From assembly GCA_029718625.1 (NCBI GenBank), contig CM056376.1:87810333-87874332 (forward strand): a stretch of DNA of 64,000 bases, in the 5' to 3' direction. The notes under the pieces were generated by a model that worked only from the letters and a program-made list of their open reading frames with translations, was not told where the DNA came from and searched no databases. Shown here piece after piece: positions 14,483-27,300 of this stretch. Each line of letters opens with the position of its first letter. The stretch's first letter is position 1. The position numbers were made by a program, and so were the translations under genes. This stretch comes from Synaphobranchus kaupii (lineage: Eukaryota > Chordata > Actinopteri > Anguilliformes > Synaphobranchidae).

Positions 14483-16863
14483 TACATGTAGGTGTCTAGC
14501 GTAGATGGTGGCATCGTGCATGTCAGAATGATATCACATTTGTACATGAACCTCCTAAATCATATCAGGCTGAGAAGGGAAAAATGGCTTACACGCATGG
14601 GAGCATGCATCACACCTTCCTCTTTGCATACGATTGAGCATTGCTGGTGTTTAGTTTGCACTTTTCTCTCTTCAGTAATCGGAAGCAATCAACCACCAAA
14701 CACTTCAAATCATTTAAAACGAATGGTTAAGATCTTCATTTTACTTCAATTTACAGAAACAGGGATGACCCCATTTTACAAGGGTGCTTTCTCTTCAGTT
14801 GACTAGATACAGTATACAGATATTTGCCCCAAGCCTGAATGCACAACAGTATATGACAACAACAATGCACAATTCATCATGCATATTTTTAACATTTTGT
14901 GTTGCATTCAGATTCTGTTCTTAAAACACTATCTTCGCAGATGGCCTTGTAAGGAAAGGTTTAGCAAACAAAGTGTGTGTAATACATGACTAATCTCCAG
15001 AACATGGCAAGGAGACAGTAGGGAAAGTTCAGATCATTACATATTATTCCATCTGACTTCTAAACATGAGATGCACCATCTGTGGAGGCTGGTATTTCAT
15101 CAGAGTGCATTTTTTTATGCGATGAATATGGAATGTTGAAAGGTGAGGCGGTTTGTTCATTTCTAACAGCACGCGCGGCGCACGTATTGCAAGCCAAACA
15201 TAGAGCTCCGGTTCATTCACTGTGCTGTTTTGTATCTCAGCCTTCATATGGAAGGAGTCATAGCGCTGGCAAAAATGTGTGTTGAACGATGAAGGCCATC
15301 TCTCACCTGGCTCTCCGCCAGCTTCATATCAAAGGCAGTTTCATATCACTCGCCGTTGTGCTTTTCAAAGTCAATTTATTCTGAGATATTTCAAAAACTC
15401 ATTCGGAGGCGATTTTCGCTTTCCCTCCCTGACGTCCCACACACCTTTCCTGTCGGCGCACATAAGCTCATTCTTCTGCCTCTGCATTTGATTAATTCCA
15501 CAATCCCTCCGTAATCCCCCGCTGGACAGAGTCCCCCGGACCTTCCTTCGTGTCTGCGGGAACACGTCGCTTCAGGTTTTTTTGGATGGACGCGGAAAAG
15601 GGCTTTCAACATCTCAACGGCATTCGGGTCTCGTCAGCTCAGTTGTCTCCACTTTAGGATAATTTCCGACAACAGAATGTTTTTGAGATAAAGTGATGGG
15701 TGAGGTTTTATTTTTATTTTTTCGTCCCTACTGACAAATGCATTTGCAGTACATGCAAACGATGACATTTTCATTTCATAGTTTCATTTGCAACAAAGAA
15801 GTATAAAACTTTATCCGTGTATTCTAAAGGGCACTTTGATTATCAAATGTTCTAATAATGTAATGACTATCAATGACGAGTGTACTTTAATGAAAAAAAT
15901 AATGTTTTTGTCACTGTGTGCAACTGAAAGAGCAAGTAAATTGGCCGTGGGTGGGAACAGATTGTGCTCAGCCCCAGCTGAATGCATCAGAAAGGGTTTC
16001 GAAAGTGAAAGCAAAAAGACAGTTTCCATTACAGTTGCATCCTCATATAAGGCTGACTTTCTGGATCAACAACACCTCCTATATCCTTTTATCTCTTATC
16101 TTCCCTTGCTACCACTTCCTCGGGCTAAACACAGTGCCACTGTATGGTATGGTGTTGTAATTAAATAAATGTGCAAAGCTGTGATTGGATAACTTCCCTG
16201 GTGGCTTTAGGTGGTGATGCCTCTCTGGATGGATTGACTGAAGGGAATATTTGTTGCCAGGCTGTGTGAGCTCCAGGAGAAGATAAGTACCTGGATAGCT
16301 TTCCCCATGTCCTTTCAACGTGCCCAGTAGAGTGGAGTAATTAATCTGTATTAGAGGGCTAAATTTCTCCCTCTCTGTCGTCCAGGACCCTCATTCCAAT
16401 ACCTCAGCCCTCTGGGCCATTTTCTTCCTGTATTGACTCGTTCCTGGTGTCCCTGCCCCTCATCCCACTCATTCACCCCTTCTGTAGATCTGCACACACC
16501 TGTCTCTGTCTGTCTGTCTGTCTGTTTAATTAGCTTCATGTTTCACCTTGGACTCTAGGGGTCGGATAGCCAAATGAGACATTTCAACAATGCACCCATG
16601 ATGACCTTTTAGTTCCCATTCTGTATCTGTCTCTTTAATGATCTTTTCCTGCTGAAAATGCTATGCTCTTCTCGCTTTGTGCAGATTATTTTATCACGGT
16701 ACGCATAGTCTTGGGTGTGTGGCACTTCAGGGACAGAGTGATCTGCCCATCAGGATCTGAAGACTGGAAGGAACTGTGTATTCCATTCAAAGCTGAATCA
16801 ACATTAATGGTTAAGTCTTGAGAGAATCTGTGACTTCAGCCACACAGTGTTTCTGGGGCTTTG

Positions 16864-16890
16864 CTCTCTCTCTCTCTCTCTCCCTCTCTC

Positions 16891-16923
<33 letters not shown>

Positions 16924-16933
16924 ATCTCTATCT
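16864..16933. repeat. (CT)n microsatellite
   Basis: An interrupted CT dinucleotide tract with occasional CC and TATC variants. The plus-strand Leu-Ser repeat frames across it are artefacts. Confidence 0.95.
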
Positions 16934-17838
16934 TTCACTCATTTTTCTCTGTCACCATCTACCTCTTTCACATTGTCTCTTTCTCCTTTTTTGGAGGAGA
17001 AATGTTTTTCTGATCTCTGCAGGAGGAGTGAGTCAGCAATAATTATCAAAGGCTTGAGTTTGTCACCATCGACCTCCAGCACTTCTTTCATGTGCATAAA
17101 TAACAGCTAGAGGGGTCAGAGTGGTCAGGGAAATCATACGTGGAGCGAATGAGAATAGCTTTGCTCTGCTCAGGATTCAGACACTGTGCAGATGCCTCAG
17201 CCATTCCTGGGAGGGTGAAACCTGTTCTTAACACATAGGAATATGTCATGTAAATGGGCTGTTGGTCAGCACGTACGTGGCTATGTCGTCTCATAGCCTG
17301 GGAGAGCCGAATGCTTCGCTCCTTCCCAGCGCATTTTTCCTAACGATTAAGTTGTCCTCCTGATTTGATTGCATCGGCAGATTCAATGCCAGAAAATGTT
17401 CCCAATCTCATTGGGTCATAAACAGGTTATATAATGTTCATATGTGGTATTTCTACATTAGATGGTTTATTCAGTTAGCCCGCCGTTATCACACAAAAAC
17501 ACACTAGTTTAATGTTACAAAACACAAACCTTATGGTGGGAGAGGAATGCTGAAAGGAGGTGACAAGTACATTGTTTTAAATTGGGTCCTTCACTCTGTG
17601 GTGAAAAATATTTTTCTTTACTTTTTGTTTTCAATATATTAAATTTGGAAAGTTTGAAGGCTAGAGATGCTCCTGATGAAGCCGATTCAATGTTTTCTCT
17701 GACACTTTAGTCTGATGGGTCTGAGTTCCAGTTTCCCGTCCTTGTGGCTCGATGGCGGTACACTCTTTCTGTCTCCCTCTCTCAGATTCAAATTAAAAAC
17801 CTTTATTTGTACTGAATACATTTGAATACATTTGACAA

Positions 17839-17875
17839 TCTCTCTCTCTCTCTCTCTCTGTCTGTCTGTCTGTCT
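17839..17875. repeat. (CT)n(TGTC)n compound microsatellite
   Basis: A CT tract passes into four TGTC/TCTG tetranucleotide units. A similar TCTG tract lies near 16503-16526. Confidence 0.9.
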
Positions 17876-18070
17876 AGAACAATGGTCAGGCTTTACGTGG
17901 TAGCGGTTGTTTTAAAACACCAGAATAGGGACTAGACTGGGACCTATAGGTGATGTGCCCAGCTAAAGTACGAATCCTTAGTGCAGTGTCCCACCCCACC
18001 CCACTGTCCAGAATCACACCCTCACAATGTTGACTGTTGCCAGGAGTCCCGCGTCACTGATGCATGCACT

Positions 18071-18645
18071 GTGGCATGGCAGAGTGAAAGGAAGTGGCAT
18101 GGCAGAGTGAGAGGAAGTGGCATGGCAGAGTGAAAGGAAGTGGCATGGGAGAGTGAGAGGAAGTGGCATGGCAGAGTGAGAGGAAGTGGCATGGCAGAGT
18201 GAGAGGAAGTGGCATGGGAGAGTGAGAGGAAGTGGCATGGCAGAGTGAGAGGAAGTGGCATGGCAGAGTGAAAGGAAGTGGCATGGGAGAGTGAGAGGAA
18301 GTGGCATGGGAGAGTGAAAGGAAGTGGCATGGCAGAGTGAGAGGAAGTGGCATGGGAGAGTGAGAGGAAGTGGCATGGGAGAGTGAGAGGAAGTGGCATG
18401 GCAGAGTGAGAGGAAGTGGCATGGGAGAGTGAGAGGAAGTGGCATGGGAGAGTGAGAGGAAGTGGCATGGCAGAGTGAGAGGAAGTGGCATGGCAGGGTG
18501 AGAGGAAGTGGCATGGCAGAGTGAAAGGAAGTGGCATGGCAGAGTGAGAGGAAGTGGCATGGCAGAGTGAAAGGAAGTGGCATGGCAGAGTGAGAGGAAG
18601 TGGCATGGCAGAGTGAAAGGAAGTGGCATGGCAGAGTGAAAGGAA
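18071..18645. repeat. Minisatellite, 25 units of 23 bp
   Basis: The unit is GTGGCATGG[C/G]AGAGTGA[A/G]AGGAA, 23 bp long. Starting positions at 18071, 18094, 18117 and so on to 18623 give 25 units, ending at 18645. Variation is almost confined to two positions per unit, with one further variant (CAGGGTGAGA) in unit 19. Because 23 is not a multiple of 3 and the unit has no stop in any minus-strand frame, all three minus frames stay open (189, 213 and 220 codons) with a 23-residue His/Ser/Leu/Pro-rich period. These are not genes. Confidence 0.97.
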
Positions 18646-19721
18646 GTGGCGGTGGCTGACATCACGTGCCTCAGAAGGCTCCAAAGTTCGCTCATTTCAA
18701 AAGTTACTTTGACACGCCGTGCTTTTTCCGCACCACCTTGGGAGATGCAAGCGTTAGAACTCCTAATCCGGGATATAAAAGAGGGTTATCACTATGGAAA
18801 TGGAAAAATAAATACGACGTCTTAATATAAGGTGCACATATTCCTCTTCTGGAATAGACGGAGTCAAATGAAGTATTAATGCAGGAAAATATACAAAGAA
18901 AGGCATCTACACCTGAATGAACATTCCTTTGCATAACTCATTGTTACTCCTGACAGAAAAATATAAATATGGTACAGAGCTTATCAGAAAGACTGGCTCA
19001 GAGCTGCCATGTCGTTGTGGATATCACACAGAGGATTAGGGGCCATTCTCACAGGCCACAGTCATCTGCCTCCAAAAGCCGTTAGCTAGTTGTCAAAGGC
19101 TGTTGCTCAGGGGGTGTGTCCTATCATTTCTATTGTGAAATTGCCAGCAAGCCGCCATCAGGAAAATATGAGAGAGTACTAAAGCCCTTGTTGTTGTGTA
19201 TTGTTACGTCAAGTGACCCAGCAGCGAAAGTTCTAAAAATCCAACTGCCGAGACGCGGCAGCATGACTGCGAGAGGTTGTGATTTGTTCCAAAATTCTCA
19301 GTTGCCAGCGTCCCATTGGAAACAACAGAGGTGGCCCCGGTGACCGCAGCCCCTTAGAGATGACCCCCTGAGTAGGTTCTCCAGGCCCAATGGATCGGTG
19401 GATCACAGCACAGGGCTGTAGTTATACCTCAGGGCCACATTCCCAGCGATTACAGCTGTTCCCATTCATTTGTGTTCCACTTGTGCTCGGAAATGGACAC
19501 AAATCTCTCTTGCCCCTGCCTTCAGCATCTGTTCAGAGGCAAGGCATTTGGCAGATCGCTTGCTGACTTCAGTACAAACCCTGAGCTGCTGGTGGTTTCT
19601 ACTCTATGGTGCTTCCTGTTTTAGAGACTGCAAGGTCACCCTTGTGCTGATAACTCTCCATGTGTCCACCATTCCTACTCTTTACGGCATACAAAACATT
19701 ATCCTAAATAATACTATTTTA
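18646..19721. other. Intergenic DNA, no gene seen
   Basis: Unique-looking sequence lies between the minisatellite and the first family A repeat. No coding motif was recognised. Confidence 0.5.
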
Positions 19722-20254
19722 TGATGCCTTTTATGTTGGGGTCAAATTGACCCCAAAAGTTTAAACTGACACAAAACTATTGTAATAGAAAAATTTTGGC
19801 ACTTTCTGTTTCACCTTTTGTGTGTCGCCAAATTGACTTGCCTTTTATCCTTAAATATTAAAAATCTGTGATGAAACATCACAAGTACCTGGGTAGCTTT
19901 CCCCATGTCCTTTCAACGCGCCCAGTAGAGTGGAGTAAAACCTGTTTTTAAAAGTTTAAAACCTGTTTAAAAGTTTAAAACCTGTATGGGAAAGTGCCAC
20001 CAGAAAAATCTGATAAAAAATAAAAAAGGTCACATTTTATACAGCTACCTCACAAATGACCCCACACAACACCAACACAAAGTTGGTACAGGAGTTTTGA
20101 AAACATGACATTATGTTTATTGCATGTTTACTATTTAATCCTAACAAATTAGGAAAAGTCATATTGTGCCAAGATGAAAAAATAAGGTTAACTGGTTTTT
20201 AAGAGACAAACACTGAATCAGGTCAAATTGACCCAAAAGATAATATGAGGGTTA
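19722..20254 (+). mobile_element. Family A TIR repeat, copy 1
   Basis: The ends are an inverted repeat built around 'ggggtcaaattgacccc' at the left and 'gggtcaaattgaccc...ataatatgagggtta' at the right. The interior carries 'aaacctgtatgggaaagtgc' and 'ctatttaatcc', both shared with copies at 36032 and 39336. It has no coding capacity, so it is a non-autonomous DNA element or a similar TIR repeat. The superfamily is not assigned because the target duplication is unclear. Positions 19883-19938 are foreign to the other copies and match 16285-16340. Confidence 0.75.
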
Positions 20255-22116
20255 CCATGTTCAGGGTTTATTCATTGGCATAATAATTTCAGAAAAGACA
20301 GACCCAGCTTTACACCAATGAAGATTATAATTTACAGCACATTAGCCAGATTTCATATCCTGAGTTTTAATTTCTTACAATTAATGCCACTTGCTTCCAA
20401 GTTGTTGTGATTGGTGCTGCAGCTTCAGACCCTCCTGATTGAATATGTTGAGTGAAATTGTGCTTTACTGCAGCTGGTTTGAATTACAGCTGAATGCTTC
20501 TCCGAGTCATGGAGGTGATTCACCCCGATGGCATTTTAACATTTTTTTAATCAGCACTGAGAGAGAGGCAGAGAGGAAACTATAATTTGTTAATGGCAGA
20601 GAACGCTGGCAGCTCAGCCGATGCTATGCTGAGACTCAAAGGCTTGAGTATTGCTCATATGATTTATGCACTGGACACATTTTAAAAGCTGTTCATTATA
20701 ATACAATCAGGGCTGGTCTCTGGACATTAATATGGAAGTTAAGAGGTTTGACGCGTGCATGCAAATGCCACCATGAGAGCATCAGCTAGACTGATTTTGT
20801 TTCTTGTTGGTGTTCAACCAGTCAGTTGAGCCAGTGCCGTAGAGAAATGTAGGTTATGACACAACTTCTATTTTTTAAACTACAATATGCAATATTAAGA
20901 TATCGCTAATGTTTTTTCACACAAATACATGTCTACCTCAAGGAATTATATCAACTTAAGTGTATAGGAGTAGCGTTGTTCAATACATTGTATTGATATT
21001 TATAGTAGAAAGCACTGACCAAATTTGCATCATAGTCATTTTACTCTGATATGTACAGTGGTTTGACTTTTATTATCAACAGAACGAGACACAATTTAAA
21101 TGTCAGCTTTCATTCTAGTTTATGTTGCAAACAAAATGTTATTGCGTCTTGGAACTAGAGGACTGATTGAACTGTGCACATCATTTTATGGGGAAGGGGT
21201 GCAAAAAAAAAAGAATGTTTTGCCTAAATTAATGCTGTACTGAAAAAAAAAATCACAATTTGTCCTTAGAGTGTAGTGGGAGAGAAATAAAACAACCAGC
21301 CATTTGCCAATATGCTGTGGGTCAAAATTAATTCCCAGAAATGGGCTCTTATTTTTCAAGCAGCGAATATGCAGTTTCTTTAAATTGAAAACAACATGAT
21401 GAAAGATCTTAACTCCAAATGAGAGACTGGGAATTGCAGATAGACGGCCGTCCTCCCCATGCATCTCCTCAGAAATAAATGGCAAACATTTAAATGGATG
21501 TGTCATTCAGAAGACGGATGGTTCTCAGTTAATACATTATTTATTTTTTTCCTCTTAGCTTCGCTAGGAATTAACTCTTCTGCGACTTCTTTGTAGTGGA
21601 CTGGGGGGAGGGGGGGTAATGAAGCTCGAAGGGAATGCGGCAGAACCTGTTTATCGTTTTCTGCCCTCCTCCCCATTTGAATTCCTTCTTGTGGCTACAA
21701 ACGATCAAAATTTTCAAGAGTGCTTGTATTTGAGTAGAAGGGTGAGGTGGTGTGGAGGGGTCTCCTGGAAAGTAAAGAAAGTCTGATTGTCTTTGGTTTG
21801 AATTCTTTCCCCCCCACCCCCACTTCCAATCACAGCATATTTCCCAATGAAAGCCTTGGCCAGACTCCTGCTGCTCCTCATGTCTTTAGCGGGAAGCTTA
21901 ACATGGCTTTCCTCTTTGGACCTGATTGCAGCTACACTTGATCTCCACTGGAATGTGAGTCTTCCCCTCCGCAATAGGCTGATCCCTGCCAAGCCCTCAT
22001 CCCCCTCGTCCTCTACATCCACCAGCCATCGCTGTTCAGCTGACCCAACACCACTGTGTCACTCCTGAAACAATCAGTATTTTATTGACCCCAACGTACC
22101 ACAGATAAAAAAAAAT
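20255..22116. other. Intergenic DNA, no confirmed gene
   Basis: The stretch from 20360 to 20740 looks like candidate conserved noncoding DNA. A signal-peptide-like open frame begins at 21847 and is discussed as a finding. A G-run lies near 21602-21616. No firm exon was found. Confidence 0.45.
20360..20740. promoter_or_regulatory. Candidate conserved noncoding block
   Basis: The sequence is non-repetitive with many CAGCTG/CAGCTGGTTT and TTAAT-type words and no coding frame. This is a compositional impression only, with no alignment available. Confidence 0.22.
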
Positions 22117-22208
22117 TTCCACACAGTGAAACCCAGATTAAAACAAATACAATATTGTCATGATGGTAAAAACTAGAGATGGCAAAGGAAATGTGTGTAT
22201 AATCACAG

Positions 22209-22213
<5 letters not shown>
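22117..22213. repeat. Dispersed repeat ending in CA microsatellite, copy 1
   Basis: 'acaaatacaatattgtcatg' and its surroundings recur at 24257-24360 in the same orientation and the same order, each time leading into 'ggaaatgtgtgtat' and a CA-rich tract. This marks a dispersed repeat of at least 100 bp whose tail seeds a microsatellite. The upstream 'ttttattgacccc' (22080-22092) is a phrase common in fish repeats. Confidence 0.7.

Positions 22214-22268
<55 letters not shown>
22214..22268. repeat. (CA)n microsatellite
   Basis: An uninterrupted CA dinucleotide tract of about 55 bp at the end of the dispersed repeat. Confidence 0.97.
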
Positions 22269-24256
22269 CATAGCATATAGACACAGTCACACACAAAAAC
22301 ATGCACACAGAAAATTGTGTTTTTTATGTTAAAAAAAATAACAATCAACAGTGAATAGATTATTGATTTCTTGTATACAGACAACTTATTTCCAGTACTT
22401 ACAAAAACTATATTTCTGCATTAAAATATATTGCTTGTGGTGATGTTTGCGTATTTTGCATATGATTATGGTTTTTATAGCTAAAATATTTGATATTCTT
22501 AAATTGTTTCTGCTTTTCTCTATACTGTAGCTTTTTATATGTCGTTTTCTGAAAAGCCTTGCTGGCTTTTTGCAATTACACACTGTATTTTACATATGAC
22601 TTTTGCAAGCACCTCACTACGTTAACGCTTGTTCCTCTATATGCATTTCTTATTAATATTGATGTTAATTAGTGGTGTTTTGGTTAATGATCCTGTTTCT
22701 CAGCCCAATCCGACCATCAATTACACTTGGGTAACACATGTATTGAATGATTGTGTCTACAGAATGACCATCCATCAATCTGTATAGGGTATTGACAACC
22801 GTGTAATGAATGGTCTTTCTTGTAGTGGCAAAAATGCACTGTGCCATACATTATAGGCATGTAATTTGATTAGTTTTTCTGCATTATATTCCTGTATGCA
22901 AAATGATTCGAGACTAGTGCCAATGTGCAATAACTAATTATGCAAAAATACATGGAATAGTGGTACATTTACCATGATAGTTTCTTCATGCAGAGAAAAT
23001 TGCGTGGTTCTCCACAACCCCTTATTAGCAGCCCTGATGCGGTAGGATCAAATTACACATTTGAACCAATCATCGTGTCCAAATGTATGATTTAGTCCAT
23101 TTTTGGTTCAATCAAGGCCTGTGAAGTACCCCTAATGTCTGTCGACAAAAATGTTAATTTAGTCTGAAAGGGACGGAAATCACGAAAACATGAAATTTCA
23201 TAATTCAACACACAGACCATTTTGACAATATTTATATGGATAACATGCAACTGAATTCATATTCAGATACCAGTCCAATTCATTCTGCATGTGACTTTTG
23301 TTCATAAGGCAAATCATTATTGCATGTGCATGTCCGTATAGTGTCTAGAGGAAACATGTGATGTGAGAGAAATAACAGTGTGACAGAAATAACGGTGTGT
23401 ATCTGCAAGGGATAATGACAAAGCCATGATTTGTGATCAAGTTTTCATTATTATTATTATTTTAATCCTACTTTTATACCCTGGAAAATCTCCCAGTCTT
23501 TTCAATCTGATTGCTTTGTGTGGAGAGATTAAGAATATTTTTAACATGGGTATTTTGGCCAGTAGTGAAGATGATTTATTTTCATTTTTTGTTTGGACGT
23601 CTGAAATCTTTACATGTAATGCTAATAAACCGGTAAAAATATGTAAAAGAAATGTATAAAACAATCGCCCACCTAACATACTATTGGGTTTTTGTTACAT
23701 GGAGCTATTACAGTGGTGACTTGTATTTATTTTTTTTTACTTAAAAAAACCAATATGGGATATAGTATTACTGTTAGGATGGTAGGAGGCTTTGGAAGCC
23801 CATACATTTCCAGAACAATAACTGATTTTCTATCTATCTTGTACATGTCCACAGAGAGGACCGATAGAACAATTCCAGCTGGCAAGATATACTGCCGTTA
23901 AGGCTTTCAGATTACTGTAAATGGATTTTAAAGAATAGACATTAACAATCCTGCTCTCTGCATATACATGTAAGTGTGCTGTCAACAGGCAGGTCAAACA
24001 TAGGAGTATAGAGTAATTATCTTTCCACTATAGAGATACAGAGACTTATCAGTCTAATCATTCTTCAGTCACCACAACTGGGGTATATCTATATTCATGT
24101 ACTCACACTCTGATTATACTAGGAGGCAGACTCGTAGCTACCAGACTCCATTGTCTGCCGACTAGATAAACTTCCATTCTGACAGATCATGTGGAAAATA
24201 GGGATTCTTTGGCCAAGTCACTATTCTGTAGACTGCAACCTATGACAGATGCTTTT
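22269..24256. other. Intergenic AT-rich DNA, no gene seen
   Basis: AT-rich unique sequence with an ATT tract near 23448-23461. The open frames are short and without motifs. Confidence 0.5.
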
Positions 24257-24380
24257 TTCCCCACACAATGAAACTCAGAATTAAACAAATACAATATTGT
24301 CATGATGGTAAAAAAACTGGAGAAGCCAAAGGAAATGTGTGTATACAAACACAGACACACACACGCGCGCACACACTCAC
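24257..24380. repeat. Dispersed repeat ending in CA/CG tract, copy 2
   Basis: This matches 22117-22213 through 'acaaatacaatattgtcatg' and 'ggaaatgtgtgtat'. It ends in a much shorter, interrupted CACACGCGCGCACAC tract. Confidence 0.7.
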
Positions 24381-27300
24381 ACTTGCAGATGCATTCAAAA
24401 ATGGTAAAAAGGTCTCACAACATTTAATAACTCAGTTATATGGCATACTCAAGTGTACTTACAAAACTGTAACCTGATCTGAATGAGTCAGATCTCACAA
24501 ATACAATACTATAACATATAGCGATGTGATCTAATGAAAAACGTAGAGGAACTTGCCCTGCTGAAGCTATTGAAAGCCTTGGCTACGTTAACAGCTCTGT
24601 ATATCCTGTTGACTTTGCACAAAATCAATGTGGTGAAATCTGACCTTTTATTTTTGGATTAAGACACTTTCACTCAAGCTTTGCATGAGATGTGATGTTT
24701 ATTCATATTGAATGTTTTGGGGATTTAGCACAACAGTAGCCTATTTTTTCAGACTTTTGTAGTTATTAGAGACCTCAAGTTAAAGTATTCAACGCAATTG
24801 TGTTAATGGCATTCAAAGAGGAGGACATAGGTATATTCCTTCTGGATGTGATTTGAGGATGATCACTTTAATGATGTTTACATAAAAAAATGACCTCTAG
24901 CTTTATTCTTTGTGTGCCCCTGTGCCTCTCATTCACGATTTAAACACTGAGTAAAATGTACGTTTTGAGAGCTCCATATTACTGAAACACAATCAACAGC
25001 GTGGAAATGATGATGATTCATACAGTGTTTATGACAAATCAAACAATACATAATGAACTATCTTCTTTAAACTGTTTCCTGGTTAGTATTAGTGGCCTGA
25101 TTGGACTGACACAAACCATAATTTATTTTCTTCTCACCAGCCTATCTCCATTTTAGCCTCTTCCGCAGGGACTGGCTTTGCGTGACGTTTAGCCTGTTTG
25201 GCCGCTTGTCAGTCTGTCCGGCTTGCTGTGTTGAGAAATAAATGGTCGCACAAAATTTTCACACCAAAAAAATAGTGTGTCCATGATTCAGTCCTCCGTG
25301 ATTTTACTACTAATCAGCATAGAGCCTCATAACAAAAAGGATTAATGTCCAGCTGTCGAGGCCTCAAGAGGCAGCGAGGCTTTGATCGCAGCGCACACAC
25401 ACTGGTCTCACAAATTTCCACCAGAGGGAGTCTCCGTAGAAATGACTTACATTAAAGGAGTGAGGCGCTGAAATACTCTGATCGCGCTCTTGCACTGGAA
25501 AGCCTCTCTATCAAGAATATCGCTGCGCACACACGTAATTATTAATTATGCAACTGCCAAATATAGGGGGTCCTTATAGCGATTTATGCAAAGAGAGGTG
25601 TGCAGTTTATGCACATTCGTATTTGCAAACCCTACCGCTCCTCCACAAATGTTGAACCCCAGCCCCGAACTCAGTATCACAATATGGTTTACATAATATG
25701 GATTAAGAAATTTGCATTAGTACACATCCACTCTCAATGTGCGACATGGCAATCATCAGAATTTTGATAGAAACACAATGAAACGACCCAGTGGTAGTAG
25801 TAGGCATGATGATGTCTGATAACTTAATATTGCCGTTTGCCCTTACAGCACTGAGACAACAGTATTTACCTGCTCTGATGCGTTTTGTAAATTTGTGTTG
25901 GGCAGAAGACATCTTTGTGATCCATGGAGAAAGTCTCGCTCACTCAGTAACTACCAGCACATGAGCTTTTCACTGTTCTAGCAATGAAAAAAAAGGTCAC
26001 ATTCTCACAAAATTATCATGACATTTGTTGCAGCACAATGACATCGTCCCAGCATTACTGCAAATATTGCGCATATGACGTGTCAGCTGGGTGACTCATA
26101 TTCTAACAGCATGGGAGCTCAATCCCTCTGATCTTTCATTTAGTAAATATCCGTCTCTGAAACTTAACGTACACTTCATTCCATCTGGGTTCTGTTCTTT
26201 ATTATAATCGTGGACAAAATCATGTAGAATCTTTGACCAAGAAGGCCACTCAAAATATCCAGCATTGTATGAGCACACCATGAGGAATGAAGACAGAACT
26301 CGATTAAACACCACCAGGGAGAATATTTATTAGTTTCAGGCAAAAGCAGCAAGCAAGGCGAACTAACAGGGTGAAGGGCTGGATACCGGGTTGGCGAACT
26401 AAGTGGGGCAGGAGAGGAGGCAGAGCGGGTGAGGGCAGGCAGGAGGCAGGCTGGGCGGGCTGGATGAGGAACAGAACGAAAACAGGTTACGGGCAACAAA
26501 CAAGGTAGCAAACAGAATGGCCGGGAGTGATCTCAAACAGAGCATGGAAAACGAGCTGGCACTGAAACGGTGTGAGAGGGGAAACTAAATAGTGAAGGGA
26601 ACAGGTGAAGGGACTGATTGAATAACTAAAAGGAGTGAGGAATGTGTGTAAGCGGGAGAGTGATAGGCTAACCAATGAAGGGGAGAAACAAGGAACTAAA
26701 CGGGGACCACGCCCAGCCTGCAACGAACACATAAACGAGACGAACAGGGTAAACTGAAAAACATTACATGAAACATAAGGAATGGGGAAACAGAGGAAAC
26801 AAAAGGGAGGTGGACTGGAGGGAAACAGTGGTTGTTACAGTAAGGACAGATAAGGAATCTTCCGACGCAAACAGATCAGCGAATCTTTTCTCAGACGGGG
26901 TCCAACGGGCTTTGCGGGACGGAGCGCGGCCGCCGGTTCCGTTGGCTGCCGATGGATTACTCGCTCGTTCCCGCTCCAGTCCGGCCACCTGCTGTCACTC
27001 CGGCTAAAGGATCAGGGAAGATTACGCCATTCTGTTTCATAGAAACGACTCGCCCGGGGGTGAATATAATTGCAAAAACACAGGTCTATTTCCTGTTAAA
27101 AACAGAGGCCCAAAGGGAACGTGGACACTGAGGTTAATAATACACATTTATAATGCAGGATGCAGGGACATTTATATCTGCGCCATTTTCATTTATTTCT
27201 TGCATCTTATCTCGGCACCTCTGGCTGTGTTTCTCATTTTGCTCGCGCGATTTGGCTGCCGTTGTTATTTTTTTCTTTGTCGCAAAGCGTTGAAGAATTA

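Larger units (their letters stand above)
14483..18070. other. Intergenic DNA with simple repeats, no gene seen
   Basis: This stretch contains a TCTG tract near 16503-16526, a CT tract (16864-16933) and a CT/TGTC tract (17839-17875). The sequences around 15290-15600, 16240-16450 and 17100-17360 are unique and look like candidate noncoding regulatory DNA. Positions 16285-16340 have a near-identical second copy at 19883. No coding exon was recognised. Confidence 0.5.

Noticed and set aside
16818..17110. Two plus-strand frames with long Leu-Ser runs
   Set aside because: Direct translation of the CT tract at 16864-16933, with no motif outside it.
18014..18695. Three long minus-strand open frames (189, 220 and 213 codons)
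   Set aside because: They are the same 23-bp minisatellite read in three phases; the repeat has no stop in any frame, so the lengths carry no coding signal.
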